The notes: generated by a model not told the origin, from the letters alone. A stretch of DNA of 64,000 nt from Pegoplata infirma (GCA_963921195.1 OY992537.1:55948313-56012312); one strand, 5' to 3'. Shown: positions 9,501-21,468, counted from the stretch's first letter. Numbers and translations are program-made.

Positions 9501-12078
9501 CATATTAATATGCATTTTCACCAAAATCTGCAAAAATATGCAACAACAAATCGATGCCATTTTAACGGAAATTTCTTGACTCGGAAAGATAACACTGCAC
9601 AACAAAATCAATTTTTTTCCAAAATTACAAGGTCAGACCAAAAAATTTTGATAGAAGAGACAAAAAAAAAAATACACGTGTATCGGCGATTTGAAAGTTT
9701 ACATCTGGGTTTCATTTTAGGGGGAGGTAAAGTTTCCCCCAAATGCAAATGTTGTATTGTCAATCGTCATTGAATATCGAGTGAAGCTTACGTTTAAAGT
9801 ATATGGTGTGTTCAGCAAATTTATATAAAATGTTACGGAGAACATTTTTGTGGAATATATTAACCCTCTAGCTCCTCAAGATAAGGGTCTTTTTTGTCCT
9901 TCTGTTCAAAAAGAGCAAAAAACGCCATTAAAACAGGGATTTAAGGGGTTTAAATGTTCCGAAAAAATATTCGCCGTAAAATTTTACTATAAGTCCTTGA
10001 ATACACCAAAACGGAAAACTCAACCAGAAAGTCAGAAATAAGACACAACAAAAGAGATCTTAGGGCTAATTTCGCATTTATTAAGAAAATCGAGTAAAGC
10101 TTACGTTTAAAGTATATGGTGTGTTCAGCAAATTTATCTAAAATGTTCCGGAGAACATTTTTGTCGAATATGTTAACCCTCTAGCTCCTCAAGATAAGGG
10201 TATTTTTTGTCCTTCTTTTCAAAAAGAGCAAAAAACACCATTAAAACAGGGATTTAAGGGGTTTAAATGTTCCGCAAAAATATCCGCCGTGAAATTTTAC
10301 TATAAGTCCCTGAACACACCAAAACAGAAAACTCAACAAGAAAGTCAGATATAAGACACAACAAAAGAGAGCTTAGGGTTAATTTCGCATTTATTAAGAA
10401 AATTGGGAAAAGCTTACGTTTAAAGTATACGGTGTGTTCAGCAAATTTATGTAAAATATTACGGAGAACATTTTTGTGGAATATGTTAACCCTCTAACTC
10501 CTCAAAATAAGGGTCTTTTTTGTCCTTATTTAAAAAAAGAGCAAAGAACGCCACTAAAACAAGGATTTAAGGGGTTAAAATGTTCCGCAAAAATATTCGC
10601 CGTGAAATTTTACTATAAGTCTCTTTCACGGCAAATATTTTTGCGGATCATTTTAACCCCTTAAATAGCTGTTTTAATGGTGTTTTTGCTCTTTTTTAAA
10701 GGAAGGACAAAAAGGACCCTTACCTTGAGAGCTAGAGGGTTAACACATTGTACAAAAATGTTTTCCGTAACATTTTACATAAAATTGCTTTATACACCAT
10801 ATACTTTAAAGGTAAGCTTAACTCTATTTTCTTTATAAATGCGAAATTAACCCTAAGCTCTCTTTTGGTGTGTCTTATTTCTGACTTTCTTGTTAAGTTT
10901 TCCGTTTTGGTGTATTCAAGGACTTATAGTAAAATTTCACGGCGGATATTTTTGCGGAACATTCAAACCCCTTAAATCCCTGTTTTAATGGTGTTTTTTT
11001 GCTCTTTTTGAAAAGAAGGACAAAAAAGACCCTTATCTTGAGGAGTTAGAGGGTTAACATATTCCACAAAAATGTTCTCCGTAACATTTTACATAAATTT
11101 GCTGAACACACCAAATACTTTAAACGTAAGCTTCACTCGATATTCAATTACGATTGACAATACAACATTTGCATTTGGGGGAAACTTCACCTCCCCCTAA
11201 AATGAAACTCAGATGTAAACTTTCAAAACGCCGATACACGTGTATTTTTTTTTTGTCTCTTCTATCAACATTTTTTGGTCTGACCTTGTAATTTTTTTTT
11301 GTGTTGTGCAGTGTAATTGGTCGACATCGGTTTTAGACTATCGACAAAAAACATGCATTTGCATGGAAATCTCATCCCTGCTAATTACTATCAGGATTAC
11401 TTTTTGCGGTAAGAGACAAAAAAAGTGGTTACCTCTAACGACTTCGCCATGTTAAAGTAATGCACATTAAAATTGGGTGGCAACAACTTACTCATATTTT
11501 TGGTTTTTTCTGGGAATCAAAATTTCCACTTGTGTTATTTGACCATTCGATTGACCACTTTTTATTCAATGAGTGTCAAATACAAAATACCAACCTGTGA
11601 ATGCCCTATATAATGTAATTGATCATATCCAGTTTTAGCCAATATATAATCAATATTTGCCGGTAGATCATATTTACCCATTTCATGAAATGTAAAATCC
11701 CAAAATTCCATATAATCACTATTTAGGCTAGTATGATTTTTCGAGTAACGATTACCACGTGAATTACCCATCCATACATCATAGCCTAAGTCAGATAACA
11801 TATAACCTAATTTAAATGGGAAAAAACTAAATTTATAACAAAAAAAATTCTTTAAATTTTATTTTTACGTTTTTTTTTCTTTTTTTCTTTTTTAACTTAC
11901 CCAACCCTGATTTAGGACCCATTAATACCCATGTAGCTGATGTATCTAATATGCCATGCATTAGCAGCACTGGTTGTGCTCCTTTCTTTGGTATGCGATG
12001 CATTTCCAGAATGTAACCATCCTTAGTTACTACTGTATGCGTTTCCGATGGATAACCATATTTGCGTATTAATTTAGG
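6534..12078 (-). CDS. Acid lipase (lysosomal/gastric lipase family, insect Lip3/Lip4-like), four internal exons, partial
   Basis: Four minus-strand exons join in frame into 233 codons: 12078-11901, 11806-11595, 6921-6772 and 6692-6534, each bounded by AG/GT. The translation carries hallmarks of the alpha/beta-hydrolase lipases that hydrolyse acylglycerols or steryl esters in lysosomes or gut: [17 protein letters not shown], the oxyanion-region [44 protein letters not shown], and the nucleophile elbow GHSQG (Ser about codon 129 of this partial), followed by CSEQPQY, ALAPIAY and AGYNSEQLN. The elbow is split: GHSQ ends exon 2 and Gly starts exon 3 after a 4.7-kb repeat-filled intron. The other introns are 94 and 79 bp. 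The N-terminal signal-peptide exon and the C-terminal exons with catalytic Asp and His are not seen; I found none in 1-6490, so the gene may extend beyond the window or be truncated. The last exon could instead read on to a stop at 6492. Family assignment is firm; the paralogue is not. Confidence 0.88.
7560..8099 (+). repeat. Tandem duplication, period about 285 bp
   Basis: The segment ending in GAACTAGCTTTACCAGATGG (about 7810) is repeated with few changes ending near 8097. Both copies contain AATCGCGAATATCGCTAATA. It lies in the lipase intron and has no coding capacity. Confidence 0.75.
8104..9495 (+). repeat. E-family interspersed repeat, copy 2
   Basis: Complete set of family boxes: GCCCAAAACATTAAATCATG, GACGACCCCATTAA, GAGTATAAAAGATTCGGC, A-rich GATGAAAAAA arrays on both sides of a nested T-family copy, ATTCACTAGCTGGTGAAA, AATTATTATCCAAGTTAC and GGTGGCGTCCTGCAAC. 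The long MKKK-type frames translated from the arrays are low-complexity and not genes. Confidence 0.65.
8676..9062 (+). repeat. T-family interspersed repeat, internally deleted copy
   Basis: It starts ACAAGTAAGAAAG, then GGTCGGTCAAGGCGGACC and AATACCCTACACCA, and ends with GACGGACGGACATCGCTAAA, TCGGGTAGTTACAAACATCA and GGTGCAGGGTATAA. Full-length relatives of about 0.8 kb are at 23553-24384 (+) and 25297-26100 (-), with partial copies near 24705 and 31525. Confidence 0.7.
9593..11313. mobile_element. Foldback element with CACTG ends, TAA duplication and 313-bp subrepeats
   Basis: The termini CACTGCACAACA and TGTTGTGCAGTG are flanked on both sides by TAA (9590-9592, 11314-11316). Each arm has a unique outer part of about 190 bp (shared CAAGGTCAGACCA, TACACGTGTAT, AATGCAAATGTTGTATTGTC) and then direct tandem units of 312-314 bp, each opening with AAGCTTACGTTTAAAGTAT: three units in the left arm and two inverted ones in the right. 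The arms meet at a hairpin near 10617. CACTG ends with a 3-bp duplication fit a CACTA/CMC-type element; arms of tandem subrepeats are typical of foldback transposons. No transposase is encoded. It lies in the lipase intron. Confidence 0.85.
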
Positions 12079-12274
12079 CTAAAAGTAGAAACAAAAAAAA
12101 AAATTTTTTAATAATGAAAACTTAACAAAAAAAATCCCTACGTGAGAATTTGAAATTTATGGAAATAGTTTTTAAAAGTTATTTATTTGATAAATTTTCC
12201 CTTTGGCTTTTTCTTACAATACAGTGGAATGGCTTAGGAGTGGACAAGGAATTTAATATAAATCAAAAATCTTA

Positions 12275-12535
12275 GAATCTATTCTACAGAAAAAAATGTC
12301 TCAGAATCTGGGACTTTTTCTATAGAAAAAGTGTCTCAGAATCTGGGACTTTTTCTATAGAAAAAGTGTCTCAGAATCTGGGACTTTTTCTATAGAAAAA
12401 GTGTCTCTGAATCTGAGACTTTTTCTATAGAAAAAGTGTCTCAGAATCTGAGAAATTTTCTATAGAAAAAGTGTCTTAGAATCTGAGACTATTTCTACAC
12501 AAAAAGTGTCTCATTATCTGAGACTTTTTCTGCAC
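12275..12535. repeat. 35-bp minisatellite
   Basis: About seven tandem copies of a regular 35-bp unit, AAAAAGTGTCTCAGAATCTG plus GGACTTTTTCTATAG. It is the same unit as at 4620-5260 but more uniform. It lies just upstream of the first recognised lipase exon. Confidence 0.9.
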
Positions 12536-12539
12536 CCAG

Positions 12540-13020
12540 AAAAGTTTTACAGTAACTATTTGGGGTTATCCAAAGCGTTAGTTAAAGTTTTTTAAACGTT
12601 TTATCGTTTGTTTTTCAAGGAAACTAAAATATTGAATGATTTATACACTTGTTAAAAAAATAAACTACAAAATTTACGGAAAAATATTTTTATTATTTGT
12701 GACTGAATATACCGTATAATTTTACAGAAGTACTGTTTTTGTAGTTTATTATTCAAAAAAATATATTTTTACTCCACAAAATAAAAAATTGTAAACAGTT
12801 AAAATAACTGAAATATCATTTATTTTTACGGAATGTCTAGTCATTTTTTAACGTTAAAAAAATAATTGAAAAAGTATGTTGTTTCAAATGAAATATAAGT
12901 GGTCCGTTTTTTAAAAGAAAAAAGATTGTTTTAAAAGTTTTTTTCACACTTTTCATACTTTTCACACAAAATTTAGTTCAAATTTACAAACAATAAGTTC
13001 ATCATATTTATCTTCTTAAC
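12540..13020. other. No gene seen
   Basis: AT-rich, with no splice-bounded open frame recognisable as the missing 5' lipase exon. Confidence 0.4.
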
Positions 13021-13880
13021 AGCCAAGCGAAAAATATAAACCACAATATCGCAAAAGATTACAGAGATATCAGTCTGTCATCAGTTTTATTGAAAACACT
13101 GAAAATACTGGTAGTTATTTATGTCAGAAGTATTCTTAATCAGACAAATTCAGCGAGGCCCAACATTCTATCTTAAGTGTAGGTCTGTTGAGACGGCTTT
13201 AAGGGATGTTACCGGGTTGATTTATGATACTCTTCACAAAAAATAATATGTTTTGGCATCATTCATCAACCTAGAAGGAGAGTTCAGCAATGTCAGAATA
13301 ACATCATTCCTTCATTCTATACAAAATACAGGCATGGACTCACAGATTACTCTACGGACGAGAAACGTTCTAAAAAGAGGGCAATTTACAGATTATGGCA
13401 AAATACAGGCGTTCTTGAATAAAGGTATACAGAGTAATGAATAAAAAAGTCGTTATGTTCTTTTTACAACTGCAGGAGAGCTTTCGGAAGAAGGTGGGGT
13501 CAAAAACCGTATATTATCAACTGGATGTATGGTGCGATAATAAGACTAACTAGTGGGTTCGATTCCCATCAAACCCTTGGTCGATTTCGCTACAACGAGA
13601 TGACGGTCGTTGTTACCAGTTCTAGGTTAGGCTAAAATGATTAAAAATTGGCCTATGGTGCCCTCGTTTGGTGGAGATCAGCTGATAAGAAATCATATCT
13701 CTGCAACCAACAGAAGGTACAACGACTAACGTATGTGGGTTAAACTGGTGCAATTAGATCGGCACCATAGGCTGGCCTGGAAGGGATACTAAGCATTCCG
13801 CCCAGCAGCAAAATCGGCTCTCAGGTTATAAAAGTCGCAAATGCTTAAGCAACGCAGAACCTTCCAAGTCCAATTACCAA
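13021..13880 (+). pseudogene. Decayed jockey-superfamily non-LTR retrotransposon (reverse transcriptase remnant)
   Basis: Fragments in shifting frames match the conserved layout of jockey-like polymerases: KDYRDISLSSVLLKTLKIL (from 13054), then after a frameshift CRSVETALRDVTGLIYDTL, a stop, and VLASFINLEGEFSNV (the fly elements usually have F-D-I-E-G-A-F here, so a catalytic-region Ala is replaced). Further on, YGALVWW and KVQRLTYVG, TGAIRSAP, GLEGILSIPP (about 13651-13830) match the linker between reverse transcriptase and RNase H. Several stops and frameshifts make it non-functional. Ends and the first ORF are not identifiable. Confidence 0.75.
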
Positions 13881-14299
13881 CTAGGGAAGTTTGAACGGAA
13901 AACTCTGTTATAAGACACAATGTGATCTCATTTTTTTTATGACGGATAGTAGATGGGTACGGGTTCGTGACTATATTTTCAATGCTTCGAAATCAGGGCT
14001 TCAGGAAAACCGACTATTTCTCAACGCAGATAAACTTTGACAGAACCTTCGAAGGTTCTATGACCTTCGAAGGTTGAGAGCACCTTCCCGATAAATATAA
14101 CAAATGTTTCATTTATTTAACAAAAATACAAAAAAACATTTTAAAAAAAGTGTATTTTTTTGAGGTTGCTTCAGTTCTTCAAGGGGGAACTTTTTTCCCC
14201 CTGAGCCGTAATAAAAACGGCAGCCTGTTAGTCTATAATACAAAACTTCGATTTTGTTTTTAACAAACTCAGTCAAGTAATTTTTTTTTCAAAATTAGT

Positions 14300-14630
14300 T
14301 TTAGTGTTTGTTGAATTTCTTTGTTGAAAAAAAAAAAAATAAGATTTTTTACGTTTGTCAGATCAACAAATTGTGTTTGTGTATGTTGAATTTCGTTGTT
14401 GAAAAAAAAAAAATAAGATTTTGTACGTTTGTCGATACAAATAATAATTTTAGAGAACTATTACAAACTCGTTTATCAATTTTTTTAAATTTTTTTCAAC
14501 AATCAATATTTACAAACGTTAGTTGATATCACAAATTTCCGTATAGGAGCACTTTCAGTGAAAAAGTTAATTGTAATCACAAATATGGGGGTCAATATAA
14601 CAATTCGTTTTTTTCTGTGTAGAGTGAAAC
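14300..14630 (-). repeat. MITE-like repeat, inverted copy of 2433-2690
   Basis: Reverse complement of the repeat at 2433, with an additional internal duplication of the TGTTGAATTTCNTTGTTGAA segment. It ends in TTTTTTTCTGTGTAG. Confidence 0.5.
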
Positions 14631-14639
14631 GGAAACAAA

Positions 14640-16010
14640 TTTTAGATCAAAATCTATGTCGAATCTTAAAGTACCCAATGGGTCTGATTTTGACTCCAAC
14701 TCACTCACGATCACGCAAACAATAATCGATTTACTTAAAAATCACTCAAAGTTTTTCTTTACTCACGCTCACTCACAAATCACGTGAGTAAAAAAAATTG
14801 TTCACGCGTGTTTCACGCAAGACTTAATTACGGTAACACATGAGACACGCAAGCTCTACACACGCTATTACATTTTCTAACTAAAAAAAAAAATATTTAA
14901 AAATTATTTTTTGAAAAATGACGCAAACCCACTCAAAAATTCGACTTACTCGCTAATGCCTTGCGCCGATTTTTCTAACTCACGCTCACTCATAATAATG
15001 TAATTGAAATGAAAATCATTAACACTCCTATCTCTAGTCTAGTGAACAGCTAATATCTCTAGTCTGGGGTAAATTGAAATAAATAATTTACATTCGTCCC
15101 TTTATTTATGTTTTTACTGCATTCATGTAATCCCAATTTGTGATTATAAAGTTTTAATAATAATTTTCTTTTTAGATATTTTTTTTTTTTACTCTATGAA
15201 GAGTTGTAAGTTTTTTTTAATTAGAATTTCCCTCTTTTTTGCAAAGCAACCTTTATAATCATTTGCTGATTTGTGGAAAACTCAATTTGCATTTTTAGTT
15301 GGTATTAAAAATAAAGGGAGAAAATGTCATTAAATTATTCTTTCATTAGAAAGTCATCTAAAAGTTTAATGATTTTCTTTTATGATGATGTGATACTATT
15401 GTCAAAGTAAATTAAGTTTTAAAGGGAAAAAAAAATAATTGATAATGTATGGAAGTAATAATAGTATTATTTTTTATAGTTAATAAAAAATAATGGAAAA
15501 GAAGTATTAGAAGAATTTGTTAATTCTTTTAATGTGAAAAAAAAACTGAAACTTTAATGCCTGTAAAGTGTCATTTTAATTTAATAATTCATTAGAATTG
15601 CATGTAGGCAATTTTAAATTATAGATTAGAATCATGACTTTTAATTTTATATATTATCGATTTATCATCTTTATCATCATTACTAAATCACACGTATTTC
15701 TCTATAATCAAATAATGTGAAAAATTTATTGTCATAGGTAGTTTGAATTTTATAGATCATGATAAGGCGTTAATAAATTATTAACTACACGCAAATATTG
15801 TTGTTTTGTATGCATGTAGGAAAAAGTAATTTAGAATTTAAAAACCGGCTGTGACGATTTGGAAATATCCTTCACTATGTAAAAAAATTTCCAATTTAAA
15901 AAGGGACGCAGGATGCCACTAAAAAAAGAAATAATAAAGCGTTTACATTGGAATTCTAATGTAGTAAATTGGGACTTAAATCTACTTTGTAATCTCTACC
16001 GTTTACATAG
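14640..16010. other. AT-rich DNA without recognisable genes
   Basis: Contains scattered CACTCACGCTCACTCA-like short repeats (14695-15000) and otherwise unassigned AT-rich sequence. No open frame above background. Confidence 0.4.
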
Positions 16011-17958
16011 GCACAGAAAAAAATAAAAAAAGATTTGAGTAAATTTTTAATACTGTTGAGTAGACTGGGTCGAAATCCTACAAAGTCTAAGGATCGATTG
16101 TCCTTAGTGCGGAAAAGTGGTAATGGGGTAATATAAGCATTTTATGGAAGACAACTTTTTATTCGATCAAAAACTCTATTAGCGCATTGGTGGTCAAAAT
16201 TGAGATTTTAGTCAAAATGGCCAAATTTTTAAAAAAAAATTTAAAAATATAAATTTCATTTTCTTGTTTAATAACAAATATTTTTTTTATTGCATTTAAT
16301 ACTAATAACTTATGTATTAAATATTGGAATTTTATGCCATCATTAACATATTTTTATTTAAGATACAAAAAAAATCATATTTTTGACGCTGTTCTAAAAA
16401 CCACTTTTTTTAATTTAATTTTTATTTTTTATTAAAATTGAAAAATATATCGATTTTATTACTCAATGTTATTGAAAACATCATAAAGACTACAGATTTA
16501 AATTTTTGCGAAAATCCGTTCGGTAGTTTTTTGTGGGGAGCGATTTCAATTGAGCGGATTTCAAGGAAATCGTATTTTTTGCCATTTTTTTGAGTTTTTA
16601 TTTTTTGTAAACTACATTATTGTACAAATTAACTAATATTATGCTCTATCTTGTTCCATTTGATCATGGTAACTTAGTTTTGAAACGATAGATTTATAGG
16701 ACATCTTTAACCCTAATCGGTCAGCGGCCAAAAGTGTCCCGTACTGAGTTTTTTTAGGTTTTAACTACTGTTTAATGCAAGTAATGGTTGCAAAATAATG
16801 TTTGTGTTGAATATTGTGTTGTATAATCTTTTATTTAATCATACTGACTTAATTTTTAAACATACATATTTTTGGACATCTTTAACCCGTATGTGCATGC
16901 AACCAAAAATGTCCCCTACCAAAATTTGCATGTTTTTCACAAATAAAAAAATACACATTTTTGTATTCAAAATAGTCATAAATAATTAATTGAATAGTTT
17001 TGATATTGCCGAAAGCGTTAACCCTTCTGAAATAAAGGTCAAAAGTGGCCCACTAACAGATTTTTAAGAATTAGGATTACGTGCGGATTAATTTTGTCTT
17101 AATAAAACTAAAATTTTTTGATATTATATTACACGCAATCATTCATTTCATATATTTCTTAATTTAAAAAAAAGCCATAAAACAAATAATCCTTAAAATT
17201 AAAATTTTAAAACTAGACTAAGTTTCTATTCGTTTTACCCCCGATCAACGACGAGGAAGTGGTGAAATATCTGACCCCATTTTGAGTAATTTTATGTTTA
17301 TTATTTTTTTTTTTATTTTCGGTTTAAAAACAGCGATGGTTATAAAAGGTCTACTTTATTGTCTCGCTCTAATTTACCCTCACTTGAGTGAAAATCGCAA
17401 TTTAAAATTGAAGATTAAGGCATGAGCCTTAGGGTTATGACTTTTTGCATTTTTTGGAAATATCAAAATTTACCTGCCCTATCCAAAAAGGGCATAAAAA
17501 AATATTAAGAATTGCATTTTTCTTTTTCGCTTCCGCCAAAGAAGTTCCCGCACCAAACGAGATGAAATTTGGTCTATATTTTCTTAATATAATTAAAACT
17601 AAAAAAATATGAGACCAAATCGATGCGTAGGAAAAGCTATTTAGGGTCAAAATGACGAATGCTTTATGGAGGGACTTTTTTGACTCCTTCAAGATCAAAT
17701 TTGGCGGTTTAACCCTTAACTGCATAAAGTTAACTATTTATAACGTCAAATTTGGCAGCATGTAGCTCCAAAAGCAAAAGTCCGAGTGGCATTATTTTTA
17801 TTCGTAATTGCTCACAAGATCTTTTTTTATATAATTCATTCATTGGAAGGGTTAAAATTACCCTGTTTTTTAAAAATAGGACTTAAAACAAAAAATATCT
17901 GTGACTTTTTATAAATTGGAAGGTTTTTTTTACCAAAATGAACCGCAAATATGATTTT

Positions 17959-19124
17959 TATACCCTCCACTCTAGTGATAGAGGGTATATATAAGTTTGT
18001 CATTCCGTTTGTAACACATCGAAATATTGGTCTAGGACCCCATAAAGTATATATATTCATGATCCTTGATCGATTTTAAGTCGATCTAGCGATGTCCGTC
18101 CGTCCGTCCGTCCGTCCGTCCGTCTGTCTGTCTGTCCGTTGAAAACACGCTAACTTTTGAAAGACTTTACGGAGGCTCCTGAAGTTTGACATATATGTTC
18201 TTCATTTACCGGGTCAGGTTGGTATTGCAATCCAGCGAAATCGGTCCAGTGGTTCAAAAGTTATGAGCAAAATAGTAAATTTCGGGAAGGGTATTTTTCG
18301 AATTTACAAGATTAAAACCACTATAACTTTCGAAAGACAATTCTGAGGGGACTATAGCTTAGCATATATATTTGTTGTTCCCCAAGGCTGTTTGGTTTTG
18401 AATTTCAGCAAAATCGGTTCAGTGGTTCAAAAGTTATAAGCAATGCACTGAATTTCAGATTTGTTTCACCTTAAACTGTTGAAAACTCGTTAAACAAGTT
18501 TTAATAGCATGGTGAAATACCAGTTTTGTAAAACTTGTTGTTGTTTGTTTTCTTGTCGTGGGGTGCAGTTTAGTTGTTAGACAAGTAAATATTTGTTATT
18601 GTTTTGTTATTGTTAGTGATACTATATGTAACGGGAAAAAATCAAATAAAGTATGTGTATGATTGAATGTTAATTTGTTTTTGGTTTTTAAAGAAAAGGA
18701 TGGTAATATAAAAAGAGGAAAATATGTGAAATAGTTTTTTTTTGTATTACATATATGTAGGTATAAAACAACAAAAATATTTTACAAAGTAATTTGTTAC
18801 TCAAAGAATTTGTACACTAAAAAAAATTTACACTCAAAAAAAATTTACACTCACAAAAAAATGTTACACTCAAAAAAAAATTTTACACATTATTATTTTT
18901 TTGAATGAAATGGCAGACTCAAAAAAATGTTGACAGTCAAAAAAATTGTACACTCAAAAAAATTTGATTGATTAAAAGAAATTTTGACTCAAAATAATAT
19001 ACATATTTCTAATAAAAAATGTGTAATGCAATTTTTTTACATTTTTTTTAGAAAATTACGATCAGATAACATTGTGGAGGGTATTCATAGATTCGACCAA
19101 GTCGAATAAAATTTTTCTACTTGT
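17959..19124. repeat. U-family interspersed repeat, copy 1, with (GTCC)n tract
   Basis: Opens with TATACCCTCCACTCTAGTGA and GAGGGTATA, then GGACCCCATAAAGTATATAT, a GTCCGTCC tract (about 18095-18140), two GTGGTTCAAAAGTTAT phrases, a cluster of TTACACTCAAAAAAA units (18815-18975), and closes with TGGAGGGTATTCATAGATTC and CTACTTGT. Related copies: 28206-29016 and, inverted, 61507-62312. Confidence 0.65.
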
Positions 19125-19348
19125 TAATATTAATTTTGTATGGTCTATCACGTGGTAATAGGTAAAAATTTTGTCAAAAATGAGTCATAACCAACTGTAC
19201 TGTACAAAAAAAAAATATATATAAAAATCCACAAAAATATAAAAAAAACACAAAAAAAAACTTAAACACCTCAAAATGGGGTCATTTATCACCACTTCCT
19301 CGTCGTTGATCGGGGGTAAAGCTAAGTGTGAAAACGAATGGGCATTTA

Positions 19349-19742
19349 CACTAAAAAAAAAACTTGTAAAATTACAAGAAAAACGTGTAACTTTTTTTTG
19401 ACAAAAATTCCTAGTAATTTTACAATATTTTTACCAATAATTTTGTAATTTTACAAGGTTTTTACCAATAAAATTGCAAATTTACAAATTTTTTGACACT
19501 ATAAAATTAACCAGGAGGTTTCGTAATTTTACTAGATTTTTTGCTACCTCCTATTTTACGAGAATTCCTAGTAATTTTACAAGTTCTTACCAATAATTTT
19601 GTAATTTTACAAGCTTTTTACCAATAAAATTGAAAATTTACAGTTTTTTTCGATTTGTTAAAAAACAAGGAAAACTGTCAAATATTGGTAAAAGGGGATT
19701 ACGAGACTTTTCCTTGTAATTTGACAAAGTTTTTTTTGTGTG
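19349..19742. mobile_element. TA-flanked MITE, Q family, copy 2
   Basis: Ends CACTAAAAAAAAAACTTG and CAAAGTTTTTTTTGTG with TA on both sides. The interior matches copy 1 at 763-1242. It interrupts the right arm of the foldback element, so it is younger than that element. Confidence 0.65.
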
Positions 19743-21468
19743 TAGTCTTAAAAGTTTGATTTAGAGATTATTTGTTTTATGGCTTTTTTGACATTTATAA
19801 ATATATGAAATGAATGGCTGCGTGTGATATAACATCAAAAATTTTAGTTTTATTAAAACCAAATTAGTCCGCACGTAATCCTAATTCAATGTTATCATTT
19901 TGGCTCTGTTAGTGGGCCACTTTTGACCTTTATTTCAGAAGGGTTAACGCTTTCGGCGATATCAAAATTATTCAATTAATATATATGACTATTTTGAATA
20001 CAAAAATGTTTTTTTTTTATTTGTGAAAATATTACAATTTTGGTAGGGGACATTTTTGGTTGCATGCACATACGGGTTAAAGATGTCCAAAAATATGTAT
20101 GTTTCAAAATTAAGTCAATTTGATTAAATAAAAGATTATACAACACAATTTTCATCACAAACATGATTTTGCAACCATTAATTTCATTAAACAGTAGTTA
20201 AAACCTAAAAAAACTCAATACGGGACACTTTTGGCCGCTGAACGATTAGGGTTAAAGATGTCCTATAAATCTATCGCTTCAAAACTAAGTTACCATGATC
20301 AAATGGAACAAGATAGAGCATAATATTGGTCAATTTGTACAATAATGTAGTTTACAAAAAATAAGAACTCAAAAAAATGGCCAAAAATACGATTTTCTTG
20401 AAATCCGCTCAATTGAAATCGATCCCAACAAAAAACTACCGAACGGATTTTCGCAAAAATTTAAATTTGAAGTCTTTATGATGTTTTCAATAATATTGAG
20501 TAATAAAATCGATATATTTTGCAATTTTAATAAAAAATAAAAATTTAATTTAAAAAAAGTGGTTTTTAGAACCGCGTCAAAAATATGATTTTTTTTGTAT
20601 CTTAAATAAAAATATGTTAATGATGGCATAAAATTCCAATATTTAATACATAAGTTATTAGTATTAAATGCAATAAAAAAAATATTTTTTATTAAACAAG
20701 AAAATGAAATTTATATTTTTAAATTTTTTTTGAAAATTTGGCCATTTTGACCAAAATCTCAATTTTGACCACCAATGCGCTAATAGAGTTTTTGATCGAA
20801 TAAAAAGTTGTCTTCCATAAAATGCTTATATTACCCCATTACCACTTTTCCGCACTAAGGACAATCGATCCTTAGACTTTGTAGGATTTCGACCCAGTCT
20901 ACTGTTGAGTAAAAAATTACTCAATTTTGCACCAGTAAACAATTTTATAGTATTGAGTAAATTTTTAATAAAAAATTATTAAATGCTTACTAAAAAATTT
21001 TTAATGGACACAATCAAAAATTTAATTAAAAATTTTTCGATATTTTCAAGTAACTTTTTTATTGTGTCAAGTAAAAGTTTACTCAAAATTTATCAATTTA
21101 TTTTGTTAAAAAGTTTAAAAAAGTTTCACATTTTTTTTTACAAAAAAAATGTTTTTTTAAACTGTACCAAATATGGAATTTATGTCTTACAGACATAGGA
21201 AAATTTCATAACGATGATTTCAAACTTTCATATACATATACAAAAAACTATAAACTAAATGAGAATTCAAAACACGAAGAGAATAAAAAAAAAATAAAAA
21301 AATATTAAACTTTGTATTAAATTATTTACTCAAAATTTTTTTTTAATTTTTGAGTAAATTTTTAATTGCGTCAATTAAAAAATTACTCAAATCTTATTTA
21401 AAAATTTAAACAAGTGAATACTCAAATTGATTTTCTCAATATTTTTTTCTGTGGGCATTTTTTACATA

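Larger units (their letters stand above)
7005..11530. repeat. Inverted arms bracketing most of the large lipase intron
   Basis: The sequence at 7005-7125 (AAAAATTTGAGTAAGT, CATTACTTTAACATGGC, AGTAATTAGCAG) recurs in reverse complement at about 11375-11530, with a 45-bp indel. The pair encloses 4.5 kb of nested repeats lying entirely inside the intron between lipase exons 2 and 3. It may be one composite insertion or two independent copies of a MITE in opposite orientation. Confidence 0.55.
16062..20900. mobile_element. 4.8-kb foldback element with 10-bp target duplication
   Basis: The termini AGACTGGGTCGAAATCC and GGATTTCGACCCAGTCT are perfect inverted repeats flanked by the direct 10-mer ACTGTTGAGT (16052-16061, 20901-20910). 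Left arm about 16062-17285; right arm about 19271-20900, longer because a 394-bp MITE sits in it. The arms are highly similar throughout (for example AAGGACAATCGATCC, CATGCACATACGGGTTAAAG, CCCGATCAACGACGAGGAAG). The 2-kb spacer carries a U-family repeat. No transposase is visible. Long arms plus a 10-bp duplication fit Mutator-like foldback elements; the family is inferred. Confidence 0.88.
16011..21453. mobile_element. Outer MITE split by a later foldback insertion
   Basis: CACAGAAAAAAATA at 16012 and TATTTTTTTCTGTG at about 21441-21453 form inverted ends. The flanks just inside share TTTGAGTAAATTTTTAAT-type sequence. About 590 bp remain when the 4.8-kb foldback element at 16062-20900 is excluded. 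The CACAGAAA ends recur at 2433, 27150, 58967, 59554 and 62457. Confidence 0.55.

Noticed and set aside
14044..14080. GAACCTTCGAAGGTTC palindromes as heat-shock elements
   Set aside because: The spacing between TTC and GAA is zero rather than two, and no heat-inducible gene is adjacent.
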